From an uncultured Oscillospiraceae bacterium (lineage in GTDB: Bacteria; Bacillota_A; Clostridia; Oscillospirales; Oscillospiraceae), in contig CAJTTS010000004.1 in the NCBI GenBank assembly GCA_910579155.1, positions 1 to 64,000 of the forward strand: 64,000 nucleotides of DNA. Reading direction: 5' to 3'. The notes under the pieces were generated by a model. That model saw nothing but the letters and a program-made list of their open reading frames with translations. It did not search any database and was not told the DNA's origin. This document shows positions 49,361-57,632 of this stretch, piece by piece; positions within the stretch are counted from its first letter, which is position 1; every line of letters begins with the position of its first letter. A program made the translations under genes and the position numbers.

Positions 49361-50431
49361 TTGGCCGTGAAGCAGTATGACAAAATCCCCATTGTGGACG
49401 CGGCCAGACGGTGCGGCATTGCCTTGGATTCCCGGACGCTGCGGCGCCGGGAGGTGGAGGCCACCTGCCCCTTCTGCCACGACCATGGGCCGGGGAAGTA
49501 CCACCTCAGCCTGAACACCGCCACCGACCAGTACCGCTGTACCCTGTGCGGGGCCCACGGCAACAGCGTGACGCTGTACGCCCGGCTCATGGGTGTGTCC
49601 AACCGAGAGGCATACCACGCGCTGGCCCGGGAGGGCAAGGTCTATCCCATGCCCCGGCGGGAAGCGACCCATGAAGATGCCGAACGCCGGCCCCTGCCCT
49701 TGGAGCGGCGGCACGAGGCCTATACCGCCATGCTGGACCACCTGACGCTGTTGGACCGGCACCGGGATAACCTGCTGGAGCGGGGGCTGTCCGGGGAGCG
49801 CATTGCGCGAAACCAGTACCGCAGTATGCCGGAAACGGATGCGGGGCGGCGGCTGTTGGCCGCCCTGCTCCGCTCCTGCGGCCATGAGCTGCTGGGTCTG
49901 CCGGGATTCCGTACCTATTACGGCAAGTGGACGCTCAGTGGGCCGAAGGGGTTCCTGATCCCCGTCCGCAACAAGGACGGTATGATCCAGGGCATGAAGA
50001 TCCGCCTGGACGACGCGGACAAGCCCAATCGGAAATACCGCTGGCTGTCCAGCCGGGATATGCCCAACGGCACCCGCAGCTACTCCTATATCCACGTCAC
50101 CGGCGACGCCACCCAAAAGCGGGCCTTCCTCACGGAGGGTCCGCTGAAGGGGGACGTGGCCAGCTATCTGGCCCACGACGCGCTGTTCGTGTGCGTAGGC
50201 GGGGTGAACGCCATCCGCGGGCTGAAGGACACGCTGAAAGGCCTGGGCGTCACCCAGGTGGTGGAGGCTATGGACATGGACCAGCTGACCAACCCCAACG
50301 TCCGCGATGCCATACAGGCCATGCGGCGGGAAGTACAGGCCATCAAGGGCCTAAAATACATAAAATACACATGGGACCCGGCCTATAAGGGGGTAGATGA
50401 CTATTTCCTGAGCCGGGTGGCGGCCATGTAG
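49361..50431 (+). CDS. DnaG-type primase (CHC2 zinc finger and Toprim-like core)
   Basis: 356 residues from TTG 49361, 9 bp after TAGGAGG; GTG 49367 is the alternative. The zinc finger 'ATCPFCHDHGPGKYHLSL' with 'YRCTLCGAHGNSVTLYAR' opens the protein. The Toprim-like core has 'AFLTEGPLKGDVASYL' and 'VVEAMDMDQLTNP', giving the acidic Glu and DxD residues. It would prime replication of the element. Ends with TAG. Confidence 0.85.
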   Translation: MAVKQYDKIPIVDAARRCGIALDSRTLRRREVEATCPFCHDHGPGKYHLSLNTATDQYRCTLCGAHGNSVTLYARLMGVSNREAYHALAREGKVYPMPRREATHEDAERRPLPLERRHEAYTAMLDHLTLLDRHRDNLLERGLSGERIARNQYRSMPETDAGRRLLAALLRSCGHELLGLPGFRTYYGKWTLSGPKGFLIPVRNKDGMIQGMKIRLDDADKPNRKYRWLSSRDMPNGTRSYSYIHVTGDATQKRAFLTEGPLKGDVASYLAHDALFVCVGGVNAIRGLKDTLKGLGVTQVVEAMDMDQLTNPNVRDAIQAMRREVQAIKGLKYIKYTWDPAYKGVDDYFLSRVAAM

Positions 50432-50442
50432 AAAGAGGGAAA

Positions 50443-51063
50443 ATGATGGACAGGACAATGGTAAAGGTGACCTGCATCGCGGATAGGATCAAGTTCCGAA
50501 CGATCCGGCGCGGGTGTGAGGCTTTGGACGGGATCACTGTATCCCGCAGCGTATTCGAGGATCTGGAGGCACACGGATATGCCGCGCAGAACGGGTTCAA
50601 TTCCTTTGCAGTATTTCGTCGGGACGGCTTTCGCGGAACTGTAAGCATCCGGCTCGCGTGGCTGAACTGCTGCGGGCATCGGCTGTCCGGCTGGGAAGAA
50701 TGTGTGATATTGGATTATGAGAAATTGATGGCGTTTGTGCGGGACAGCGCCGTCCCCAACGGGCCAAAGGAGTGGCGGGGGCTATCCGTGGTGCCCCGCA
50801 CGCCCCAGCCCCGGCTGGTCTTTCGCTGCGATGAGCGGCTTCGGGAATGCCTGGACAATAAACTCGTCCGGCACAAGCTGGCAAAATTCCTGGGGGACAA
50901 TTTCCGGTGGCCCAGATCTGAGCGGGTCGAATTCTACACCGACTTTGTGCCGTACAGCTTTTTCTTCCAGGAGTATTGCAATGGAAAACCTGCCATGTGC
51001 GGCGGCTTGATCCTCCATGGACAAGAGAATATGGAGAAGGCGTATTACTCTATCCATACTTAA
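50443..51063 (+). CDS. Hypothetical protein (206 aa)
   Basis: 206 residues beginning 'MMDRTMVKVTCIADRIKF'. An alpha/beta protein with 'FNSFAVFRRDGFRGTVSIRL' and a C-terminal 'VPYSFFFQEYCNGKPAMCGG'. Similar ICE proteins exist under DUF names I cannot fix with confidence. AAAGAGGG precedes the ATG. Confidence 0.6.
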   Translation: MMDRTMVKVTCIADRIKFRTIRRGCEALDGITVSRSVFEDLEAHGYAAQNGFNSFAVFRRDGFRGTVSIRLAWLNCCGHRLSGWEECVILDYEKLMAFVRDSAVPNGPKEWRGLSVVPRTPQPRLVFRCDERLRECLDNKLVRHKLAKFLGDNFRWPRSERVEFYTDFVPYSFFFQEYCNGKPAMCGGLILHGQENMEKAYYSIHT

Positions 51064-51081
51064 CAAGAAAGGGACATGAAA

Positions 51082-52059
51082 ATGGATAACGTATTTGATA
51101 TGCACGATTTCATCGGCACGTCCCAGGGCGATGAAGCCCATATGCTGGGCAAGTTCCTCTACTTTTCCCTGGCGAACCTGCTGGTGGACAAGGCGGAACT
51201 GTCCAGGCTGTGCGAGGACATGGGCATTCCCTATTCCGGCGGCACCCGGCTGTCTGTGGGGGACGCTTTCCGCTCCGCCACCGGCGATATCCGGGAGCGC
51301 GTCCCCGTGACCGTCATGGGGGAGACCAACATCTATCTGGCCTACTGCCGGGACAATAAGCGCACCAGTGCCGAGATCTTGTCCCGGGAACTGGTGAAGG
51401 AGACGCTGAACCAGCGAACCAATAACTACGAGAAGCTGGCCAACATCAGCTACGACAAGAGGGACGGCGTATTCCGGGCGGAGAACCTGGTGCCGGATGA
51501 CGCCATCGACGTGGCCGCCTGCTGCCGGAAAGCGGAGGAGCTGTTTGAGCTCTACCAGCAGTGTGCCAACCGCAAGCAGATCGAGACCATCTGCGTCAAC
51601 TACCTGCGGGGGCTGGAGGCCACCAAGCTGAGCATTTCCGGGCATATGTACTTTGTGCCCCGCACCCACATGGACAAGGTGGATCTGTTCGAGGACTTCA
51701 TCGGCCTGCTGGGCGGGCTCAACCGCAGGGAGACGCCGCTCATGGTGAACAGCTTTTTCATCATCGACGATGAGAAGCAGCGTTCTAAAATGACCGAGGA
51801 ATTCTACGCGGCGGTGAAGAAGGAGATCGCAACCTACCAGGAGCGGGCGGACTACCTCATCAAGTCCGGCAGCCAGAGCCCGGCGGTGATGGAGCGCTGG
51901 GTGCTGAAGATCCAGGCGCTGGAGGAGAAAAAGAAACACTATGAGGGTGTCCTCCGCCGGGAGTTGGATGGATTGGACGATGAATTTGCCACGCTGAAAT
52001 TCTTGGGGCAGGAACTCCAGACACGGGCACAGAGCATTCGGTTTCAAAAGGCGGCATAA
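51082..52059 (+). CDS. DUF6744-like ICE protein
   Basis: 325 residues from ATG 51082 (AAAGGG about 8 bp upstream). 'GDEAHMLGKFLYFSLANLLV' and 'KHYEGVLRRELDGLDDEF' are helical; 'LSISGHMYFVPRTHMDKVDL' is a mixed segment. It matches by appearance the DUF6744 family of clostridial mobile elements (name from memory). It is the last gene before the insertion-sequence remnants, so the end of the operon. Confidence 0.6.
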   Translation: MDNVFDMHDFIGTSQGDEAHMLGKFLYFSLANLLVDKAELSRLCEDMGIPYSGGTRLSVGDAFRSATGDIRERVPVTVMGETNIYLAYCRDNKRTSAEILSRELVKETLNQRTNNYEKLANISYDKRDGVFRAENLVPDDAIDVAACCRKAEELFELYQQCANRKQIETICVNYLRGLEATKLSISGHMYFVPRTHMDKVDLFEDFIGLLGGLNRRETPLMVNSFFIIDDEKQRSKMTEEFYAAVKKEIATYQERADYLIKSGSQSPAVMERWVLKIQALEEKKKHYEGVLRRELDGLDDEFATLKFLGQELQTRAQSIRFQKAA

Positions 52060-52189
52060 AAGCATTATTAAATCGTAAGAACTTAATAATCATCAGCGTC
52101 AAAACGTAGATAGCTGAACCTTCTTTGTTCGTGCCGGTTCCTTCCAAATGCCCTTGAACCTTGGTTTTAGGCAGGAATGGACAGGGCTA

Positions 52190-52625
52190 CATTCAGCCGC
52201 AACCGAACTGTGGGAATGTGGGAAACCGCGCGGCGGTTTCTCACATTCCCACAAGTGTTCTGTCATCATGCCCCAAAGGAAGCAGGCCAGTTCTTTGGCA
52301 ACGGCGGTTTTGGCGATATTGTGTTTGGAGCACAGGGCAATGTGGTCAAACTTGCGCCGGAGGCGTTCGTTAGCCTTATCGGCATAGTCCACGATCTGCG
52401 CTGGACAGCCGGCTTCCGGATCTTCAGCGCCACGGATTTCTTACCCACAACGCCCCGGCCATACTGCTGGGCCGCTTCAACGAGAAGCCTGCGCAGATGG
52501 GAGTTCACCGCTTTTGTAATGCCGGTGTGCTACTGCTTCTCTCCGCTGGAGTTTTCCCTGGCACAAGGCCAAAGTAGAACGCGAACTGCTGTGCAGCGGC
52601 CTGTCCAGCGGAGATCTAGACAGGC
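52190..52625 (-). pseudogene. IS110-family transposase remnant
   Basis: Minus-strand translation gives pieces of the IS110 C-terminal (Transposase_20) domain in more than one frame: 'GLVPGENSSGEKQ', an in-frame stop, 'HTGITKAVNSHLRRLLVEAA', then after a frame change 'QIVDYADKANERLRRKFDHI' and 'VAKELACFLWGMM'. The N-terminal DEDD domain is missing. The insertion sequence is dead. Confidence 0.8.
52209..52253. repeat. 21-bp imperfect hairpin near the IS110 remnant
   Basis: The arms 52209-52229 and 52233-52253 are reverse complements with one mismatch and a 3-nt loop (TGTGGGAATGTG ... CACATTCCCACA). It overlaps the 3' end of the transposase remnant and may be its terminator or a small mobile palindromic element. 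Confidence 0.6.
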
Positions 52626-52656
52626 CGCAAAACATGAAATGGGGAAGGTGCTAAAC

Positions 52657-52905
52657 TTATTGCTTTAGGCCCGCTGTATTGATCCAATCTGCTTCAGCAA
52701 AGGTGATGTCCATGCTATCAATCAAATTATCAAATTCGGATTGTGAAAGCGGGCCATATACTCCGGTTGAATCAACATCTACGATATAAAAAGAAATTTC
52801 CAAATCTAAACTATTTGATTCAGACTTTTGCTTTGCAAAAATATGTTCACTATTCCAGGCAATTTTGGAAGCATAAGGTTCAACAACCGAATCACCCCCC
52901 TATGG
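52657..52905 (-). pseudogene. Truncated gene fragment, AT-rich
   Basis: About 80 codons are open on the minus strand without a start, ending in TAA at 52657: 'VVEPYASKIAWNSEHIFAK', 'LDLEISFYIVDVDSTGVYGP', 'SEFDNLIDSMDIT'. The pattern resembles small DUF3997-like lipoproteins of Firmicutes. Its 5' part is missing. Being AT-rich and next to IS remnants, it is a leftover of another insertion. Confidence 0.5.
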
Positions 52906-53031
52906 CAAAAGAACACCAGCGATAGAGATTGATGAGGTGCAGTGCTTGTATGAAATCAAATCTTATTGGCAAAGTACTTCGATAAAACTCCAAATTCCTA
53001 GCCAGTAAAACCTTGAGCTATATGCATAAAC

Positions 53032-53072
53032 ATAAAGCAGAGGAGTCTAAACATTAGGCTCCTCTGCTTTAT
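53032..53072. terminator. 14-bp inverted repeat, terminator-like
   Basis: ATAAAGCAGAGGAG (53032-53045) and CTCCTCTGCTTTAT (53059-53072) form a long stem with A-rich and T-rich bases at the foot on both strands, typical of a bidirectional terminator. Confidence 0.6.
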
Positions 53073-53090
53073 AACATCAAAAATTAGAAC

Positions 53091-53423
53091 GTAAGCGTAA
53101 ACCCTCCCAACGTTGTAAACAGACAATAAAAGTATACCAATTTTCGCCACGCTCACTGGGCCATTTCCCGCCAACTGAGCCAATTCTCGCCAGTTAAGGG
53201 ATACCAATCAAAAAAACGCAATTTTACAGAACAGTCATCTAAAACCTCACAAAATCGGTTGAATATCCCTATATTCAACCGATTTTGTGAGGTGCCACAG
53301 CACCGCAGCGCTGTGCATTCCCCTGCCAGACGGCTGGTATACTCTCTGGCGGATTTTGGCCCCTTTTGCGTGTCTGCTTACAAACGTCTTGCACCAGGTA
53401 GAGCGGAGTACGAAAAGTAAGCG
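53091..53423. mobile_element. Insertion-sequence end fragments with GTAAGCG termini
   Basis: GTAAGCG, the usual tip of IS66-family inverted repeats, occurs at 53091-53097 and 53417-53423 in the same orientation. The 53417 copy lies correctly placed for the right end of the IS66 transposase remnant next to it. Between them no gene is recognised; a 22-bp perfect hairpin lies at 53245-53292. Confidence 0.45.
53245..53292. repeat. Perfect 22-bp hairpin
   Basis: CCTCACAAAATCGGTTGAAT plus AT is matched exactly by its reverse complement with a 4-nt CCCT loop (53245-53266 with 53271-53292). It lies in the IS graveyard and belongs to no visible gene. Confidence 0.75.
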
Positions 53424-53437
53424 TCAAATCAACCAGC

Positions 53438-53480
53438 CAAAAAAGAGCCGCAGCGTTGAGGGGAATCAGCGCTGCGGCTC
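53438..53480 (-). terminator. Terminator of the IS66 remnant
   Basis: GAGCCGCAGCG (53445-53455) pairs with CGCTGCGGCTC (53470-53480). On the minus strand the stem is followed by TTTTTT, directly after the transposase stop. Confidence 0.75.
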
Positions 53481-53487
53481 GAAAGCA

Positions 53488-53745
53488 TTATTTAGTTGTA
53501 CAGGACTCAGGCGCATTAGCCGGGAGCAGTGGCACAGCCCAACCCTCCACGGTACGATTCATCGTTGGAGCAGTTTCCAAAACCCGGGTCAGATGGCGGA
53601 AGGGCTCCAGCTCCGTTTTCTTGGCTGTCTCAATCAGGCACCGCGCTGGCCTGGTCGCCCAGCGGAGTGTTGGCAAAGAGGAAGTTCTTGCGACCGATTA
53701 CGAAGGGCCTGATGCTGCGCTCTACTTGGCCACTATTTAAGTGAA
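53488..53745 (-). pseudogene. IS66-family transposase C-terminal remnant
   Basis: Minus-strand translation gives 'NSGQVERSIRPFVIGRKNF' and 'LFANTPLGDQASAV', the conserved IS66 TnpC end, then a frame change into 'LIETAKKTELEPFRHLTRVL' and the C-terminus 'NAPESCTTK'. Only the last 85 or so residues survive. Its first bases provide the TAG stop of the adjacent GH31 gene, so the remnant is fused to the end of that gene. Confidence 0.8.
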
Positions 53746-56700
53746 ATAACCTTTACAGAATCAATGTGCACGGTTGTTCCACCAGGAGAACTACAGTAAA
53801 AGCCAATGTCCAAATAGCCTGTAGATACCGCAACGTTTTCTGCGGTGACAAGTGTCCACCCAGAACCGGAGGCAGGCATATCTATGTGGATATCATTTCC
53901 ACCATAGTTGGTGATTTCCATTCGGCCAATTGTTGGAGTAGCGTTGGAAACCTTTATCCACGCCTGGATTTGGTATGTGCCGTTCGGTACATTGATTCCT
54001 TGATGGATACTTTGCTGATATGCGCTTCCCAAGTAGAAGTATGCCCGTTTGTCCCCTTCGATTGGCGACTCTGGGGGGGTGCTGCCGGAACCCGAGTCAA
54101 CGCCATAGGCCAATGCCTGTCCATCGGGATGCCATTCGGTCCATGCCGTGCTGAAACTAACCGGCCGTTCAAAACCACCGTTGTCAATCAGCGGTGCGGT
54201 GTTACTGTCTCCGCTAATGTCAACCGTCAATTTGTCCAGGTTAACATTTCCGGAATTTCCAGAATCATAACGCAGTGCAATAACACTCTTTCCAGCAGGC
54301 AGGGATACAGCTTTGGTCAGTTCTTTCCACTCGTTCCAGTTTCCGCCCACACTGGGGAATGTCAATGTGGAGATATAATTGCCATTAACGTATAGGTTTA
54401 AAGTCTTATCTGCCTGTGTACCATTGCAAAAGCGGACTGTAGCCGCATATTGACCGGCCTGGGGCACCTCGACAGAGAATTCAGCAGCCGCGCCAACAGA
54501 GGAAAGGCCATCCACAAAACCGCTACCGCTATAGAGCCAGTGATCCTTATTGGTAGCAGCAGAGCCATACAGGGCTGCAGATTCCGCTTCAACAGTAATT
54601 GAGGAAGGATAGAACGGAACAGTGATATAGTCAATATTGACAAAGCCGGTATCACCTGTGGCCGTGTCGTGCTTAAGTGTAATGGCGTTGTTCCCGGCTG
54701 CCAGCGGCAATTCTATCATTGCATCTCCCCAGGTATCCCAACTGTCAGATGTTGTCATTGCTGCCTGACCAGCGTAATTGCCATTCACATAGACGGATAG
54801 TGTCTTCGTGCTGGCATCTCCGTTAGCATACCGAAGCCCAATACTGTAAGTGCCCGCATTGGCTACCTTAGTGTAGAAAGTCACACCCGCTTCATCGCTT
54901 TCGAGTTTATCAACGAAACCGATCCCTGAGTAACCGCTGTGATTGTTATTGGCGCCAGCTTTGGTTGCAACAGTGGCTCCAGATAAAGAAGCATATTCAG
55001 CTTCATACTTCTGAGTGGCGGCCTGTACTGGGGTGCTGCCGGAGAGGGCAATGGATTTGACCTGACCGCTTCCTGCAAAAGCCTTGATATAGGTGACGTC
55101 GCCATAGACATCCCGGCCAACAGTCCAACCCTCGCCGGGAGCAGCCAGAAGCGCATTATAGTCATCGTACTTAGTCAGCCCACTCCCGTTTTCGGTAACG
55201 GTAGCAGCAGCTTGACCATGTACGGCCAGATAATAATATTCAAGCCCACTACTGTAGCTCCCAGACTTTCCAGCGATATTGACTGATGCGCCATTGCTGG
55301 CTTTACTTGTGGAAATCACTTGGGAGAAATAGTTGCCGTTTTCGTACTGATAAGTTTGTCCGTCATCATCGTAGTAACGGAAACTAGTTGTTTGGGTAGA
55401 CGGGAACAAATCAACCCGCACCTCGTTGACGGCGGCCTGTCCAACATAGTCTTGCACATCCTGGGTGGGAATGATCGCGCCAGCTTTGACAAACATGGGC
55501 AAGTCAGTCCAGGATTCGCTATTGATGCTGTAAGGAATGTACTTGCCGCCTGTATACTGAGTACCACGATTATAATCCACCCATGTACCTTCAGGTAAAT
55601 AAATCCATTTTACAGACTGCTCACGCTCAGTAATCGGCGCAACAAGTAGCCAGTCGCCAAACATCCAGGCATCAGAATAGTCTGCAACATTTGGATCATC
55701 GGGGAAGTCAAAAAGCAAGGGCCGCACCAAGCCAAGTCCAGAATCATAGGCGTCTCGTTCGTAGGAGTAAATGTACGGAATTAAGGAATAGCGCTGATGG
55801 ATTGCTGCCTTTACAGCTTCTTCTGCCGTTGCCCCAAAGTACCAGGGCTGACGCTGCTGATAATTGGTGCCATGAACCCGGAAAACAGGAGTAACTGAGG
55901 CCAACTGGAGCCAGCGGGTATAGAGTTCAGGACTCGGATTTTCAATATTGCCGGAATTTTGGTTAAATCCACCGCCATCAGTGCCCCACTTAGCCTGCCC
56001 ATTGTTGATGGTTGAAAGAAGTGTGGCCTTCTGCTCATTCAATCCGGCAGCCCAATCGACCCGTTCGCCCTTGTAAAATTGGGTTGCCACATCGCCAGAC
56101 CATATGCTGGTAGCATACCGTTGAGTTCCAGGATAGTAATTTCGGGCCGTTTGCCAAACACGAGTCCCGTCATTAGTGTAATTACGCTGACCTTCATACA
56201 TGGCTTGGGAAATTCCTAAAGTCGTAAAGTTCCCAAACCAATAGTCAGCCCCATTAGACGAAACTTTGTCAGTTTCATCGTTCCACCAGCCGACAATGCC
56301 TTTATTAAAGGCATCCTCAGAGTGTTCCCACCACCAGGCCCGCTCCTCGGCCTTGTAGGGGTCAATACTCCGAACAGTGACGGGCAGGAAGTAGTCGGTA
56401 TACTCGTTGTGACCGGGATAGAAGTAGTTGTTGATTGTTGCATCATTTCCTTGAATTGTGGTCGTGCCGTTTTGGAGCCGGGTCACAATTCGGGGTTTCG
56501 TTATGCCAATCATTTTGATACCCTTGGCATCCATCTTATTCTTCAACGCTGTGGTAGCAGCAGAGGGGAAATTATCCGTATTCCATGTAAACTCCCCATA
56601 GTTATCATCCCCATACCGTTTCCAATCATAGTCAAAGGCGTAACCATCAATGGGAATATTTTTGGCCCGGTAAAGATCCACCATTTTGTCCAATTCAGCC

Positions 56701-57563
56701 TCATCAATATTCCACTCAAAGTTTGAAAAGCCCATAGACCACTTTGGCATCATCGGGGATGTGCCGGTAATCTTGGAAAATCCTTTCATAATATCTTTGG
56801 GTGCGCCCAGAATAATGTAATATTCCATATCCTCTTTGACATATCGGCGGCCTTCTGTAGGAGTTCCCCCATAGTAGAACTCCATCTTTTTGTCTTGGGA
56901 GTTGGTATACGGATACCCACCATCAGAATCCACTAGGATGCCATAGCCCGCAGTAGACCACATAAATGGCCCGCCGGAGTTGCCCTGTTGGCCCGCTGAA
57001 GCAGTATCGCCGTTGTTGTTGCGAAGCAGATTGCCATTCTCACTGAAGCAGTCAAAACTGTGAATTCCATACATATTGGAGGAACTGGCTCGAACAAACC
57101 GAATACCATCATTAAAAATTCCACCACTGGCAGGCTCCCAAAACAGAACGGTTCCGTCTGCCTTTTTTACTGTCATGCGGCAAGGAGTCCGGGCAATTTC
57201 AATCTGCATATCAACAGTAGAAATTGTAATGGGATTGCTCGCCGCATCAATCGAAACGTTCGCTCCATCCCAAGTTAAATTGGGATCAATGATAGGCGTA
57301 TCAGGACTTTCTGCTACAGAATTAGGCTGATAATCCACCCGCAGAATGTTATCCTGGCAGACTTCTAAAGTCAACAAATCATCTGAAGGCGAAGAACCGT
57401 TGTCAATCGTCAGAACCAGCTTGCTTTGCTCAACAACGACATTTGTGACATTGCCAAGGGCTTCAGCGGTTGTAGAAGCCGAAGCAACTCCGCTCAACAG
57501 GGATACCAGAAGAGATAGCACAATCAAGAAAGATAGTGCTTTTTTAGCTTTACCTTTATTCAC
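53733..57563 (-). CDS. ctsZ: Secreted GH31 glucosyltransferase, CtsZ-like (6-alpha-glucosyltransferase)
   Basis: 1276 residues from GTG 57563, which follows AAAGGAGG. A signal peptide ends near 'SLLSGVASAS'. The GH31 barrel has 'DGYAFDYDWKRYG', the nucleophile Asp429 in 'GWWNDETD' and acid/base Asp491 in 'WSGDVAT'. Two CBM35-like modules (about 853-980 and 990-1115, 'YEAEYASLSG', 'VEAESAALYG') and a third beta-sandwich (about 1124-1276) follow. Length and layout fit CtsZ, which builds alpha-1,6-glucosyl chains outside the cell for cycloalternan synthesis. Lower in GC than the genes at either end of the window. The CtsZ name is an inference from architecture and partner gene. Confidence 0.75.
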   Translation of the reverse strand: MNKGKAKKALSFLIVLSLLVSLLSGVASASTTAEALGNVTNVVVEQSKLVLTIDNGSSPSDDLLTLEVCQDNILRVDYQPNSVAESPDTPIIDPNLTWDGANVSIDAASNPITISTVDMQIEIARTPCRMTVKKADGTVLFWEPASGGIFNDGIRFVRASSSNMYGIHSFDCFSENGNLLRNNNGDTASAGQQGNSGGPFMWSTAGYGILVDSDGGYPYTNSQDKKMEFYYGGTPTEGRRYVKEDMEYYIILGAPKDIMKGFSKITGTSPMMPKWSMGFSNFEWNIDEAELDKMVDLYRAKNIPIDGYAFDYDWKRYGDDNYGEFTWNTDNFPSAATTALKNKMDAKGIKMIGITKPRIVTRLQNGTTTIQGNDATINNYFYPGHNEYTDYFLPVTVRSIDPYKAEERAWWWEHSEDAFNKGIVGWWNDETDKVSSNGADYWFGNFTTLGISQAMYEGQRNYTNDGTRVWQTARNYYPGTQRYATSIWSGDVATQFYKGERVDWAAGLNEQKATLLSTINNGQAKWGTDGGGFNQNSGNIENPSPELYTRWLQLASVTPVFRVHGTNYQQRQPWYFGATAEEAVKAAIHQRYSLIPYIYSYERDAYDSGLGLVRPLLFDFPDDPNVADYSDAWMFGDWLLVAPITEREQSVKWIYLPEGTWVDYNRGTQYTGGKYIPYSINSESWTDLPMFVKAGAIIPTQDVQDYVGQAAVNEVRVDLFPSTQTTSFRYYDDDGQTYQYENGNYFSQVISTSKASNGASVNIAGKSGSYSSGLEYYYLAVHGQAAATVTENGSGLTKYDDYNALLAAPGEGWTVGRDVYGDVTYIKAFAGSGQVKSIALSGSTPVQAATQKYEAEYASLSGATVATKAGANNNHSGYSGIGFVDKLESDEAGVTFYTKVANAGTYSIGLRYANGDASTKTLSVYVNGNYAGQAAMTTSDSWDTWGDAMIELPLAAGNNAITLKHDTATGDTGFVNIDYITVPFYPSSITVEAESAALYGSAATNKDHWLYSGSGFVDGLSSVGAAAEFSVEVPQAGQYAATVRFCNGTQADKTLNLYVNGNYISTLTFPSVGGNWNEWKELTKAVSLPAGKSVIALRYDSGNSGNVNLDKLTVDISGDSNTAPLIDNGGFERPVSFSTAWTEWHPDGQALAYGVDSGSGSTPPESPIEGDKRAYFYLGSAYQQSIHQGINVPNGTYQIQAWIKVSNATPTIGRMEITNYGGNDIHIDMPASGSGWTLVTAENVAVSTGYLDIGFYCSSPGGTTVHIDSVKVISLK

Positions 57564-57589
57564 GTTGTTACCTCCTTTTTTAGAACTGG

Positions 57590-57619
57590 GCGGGGTAGGC
57601 AGGTCAAGGCCTACCCCGC
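57590..57619 (-). repeat. 11-bp hairpin between the two secreted GH31 genes
   Basis: GCGGGGTAGGC (57590-57600) and GCCTACCCCGC (57609-57619) flank an 8-nt loop, just upstream of the downstream gene's ribosome site. No U-tract, so an mRNA-stability or partial attenuation role is more likely than full termination. Confidence 0.6.
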
Positions 57620-57632
57620 TGTTTGGCATATA

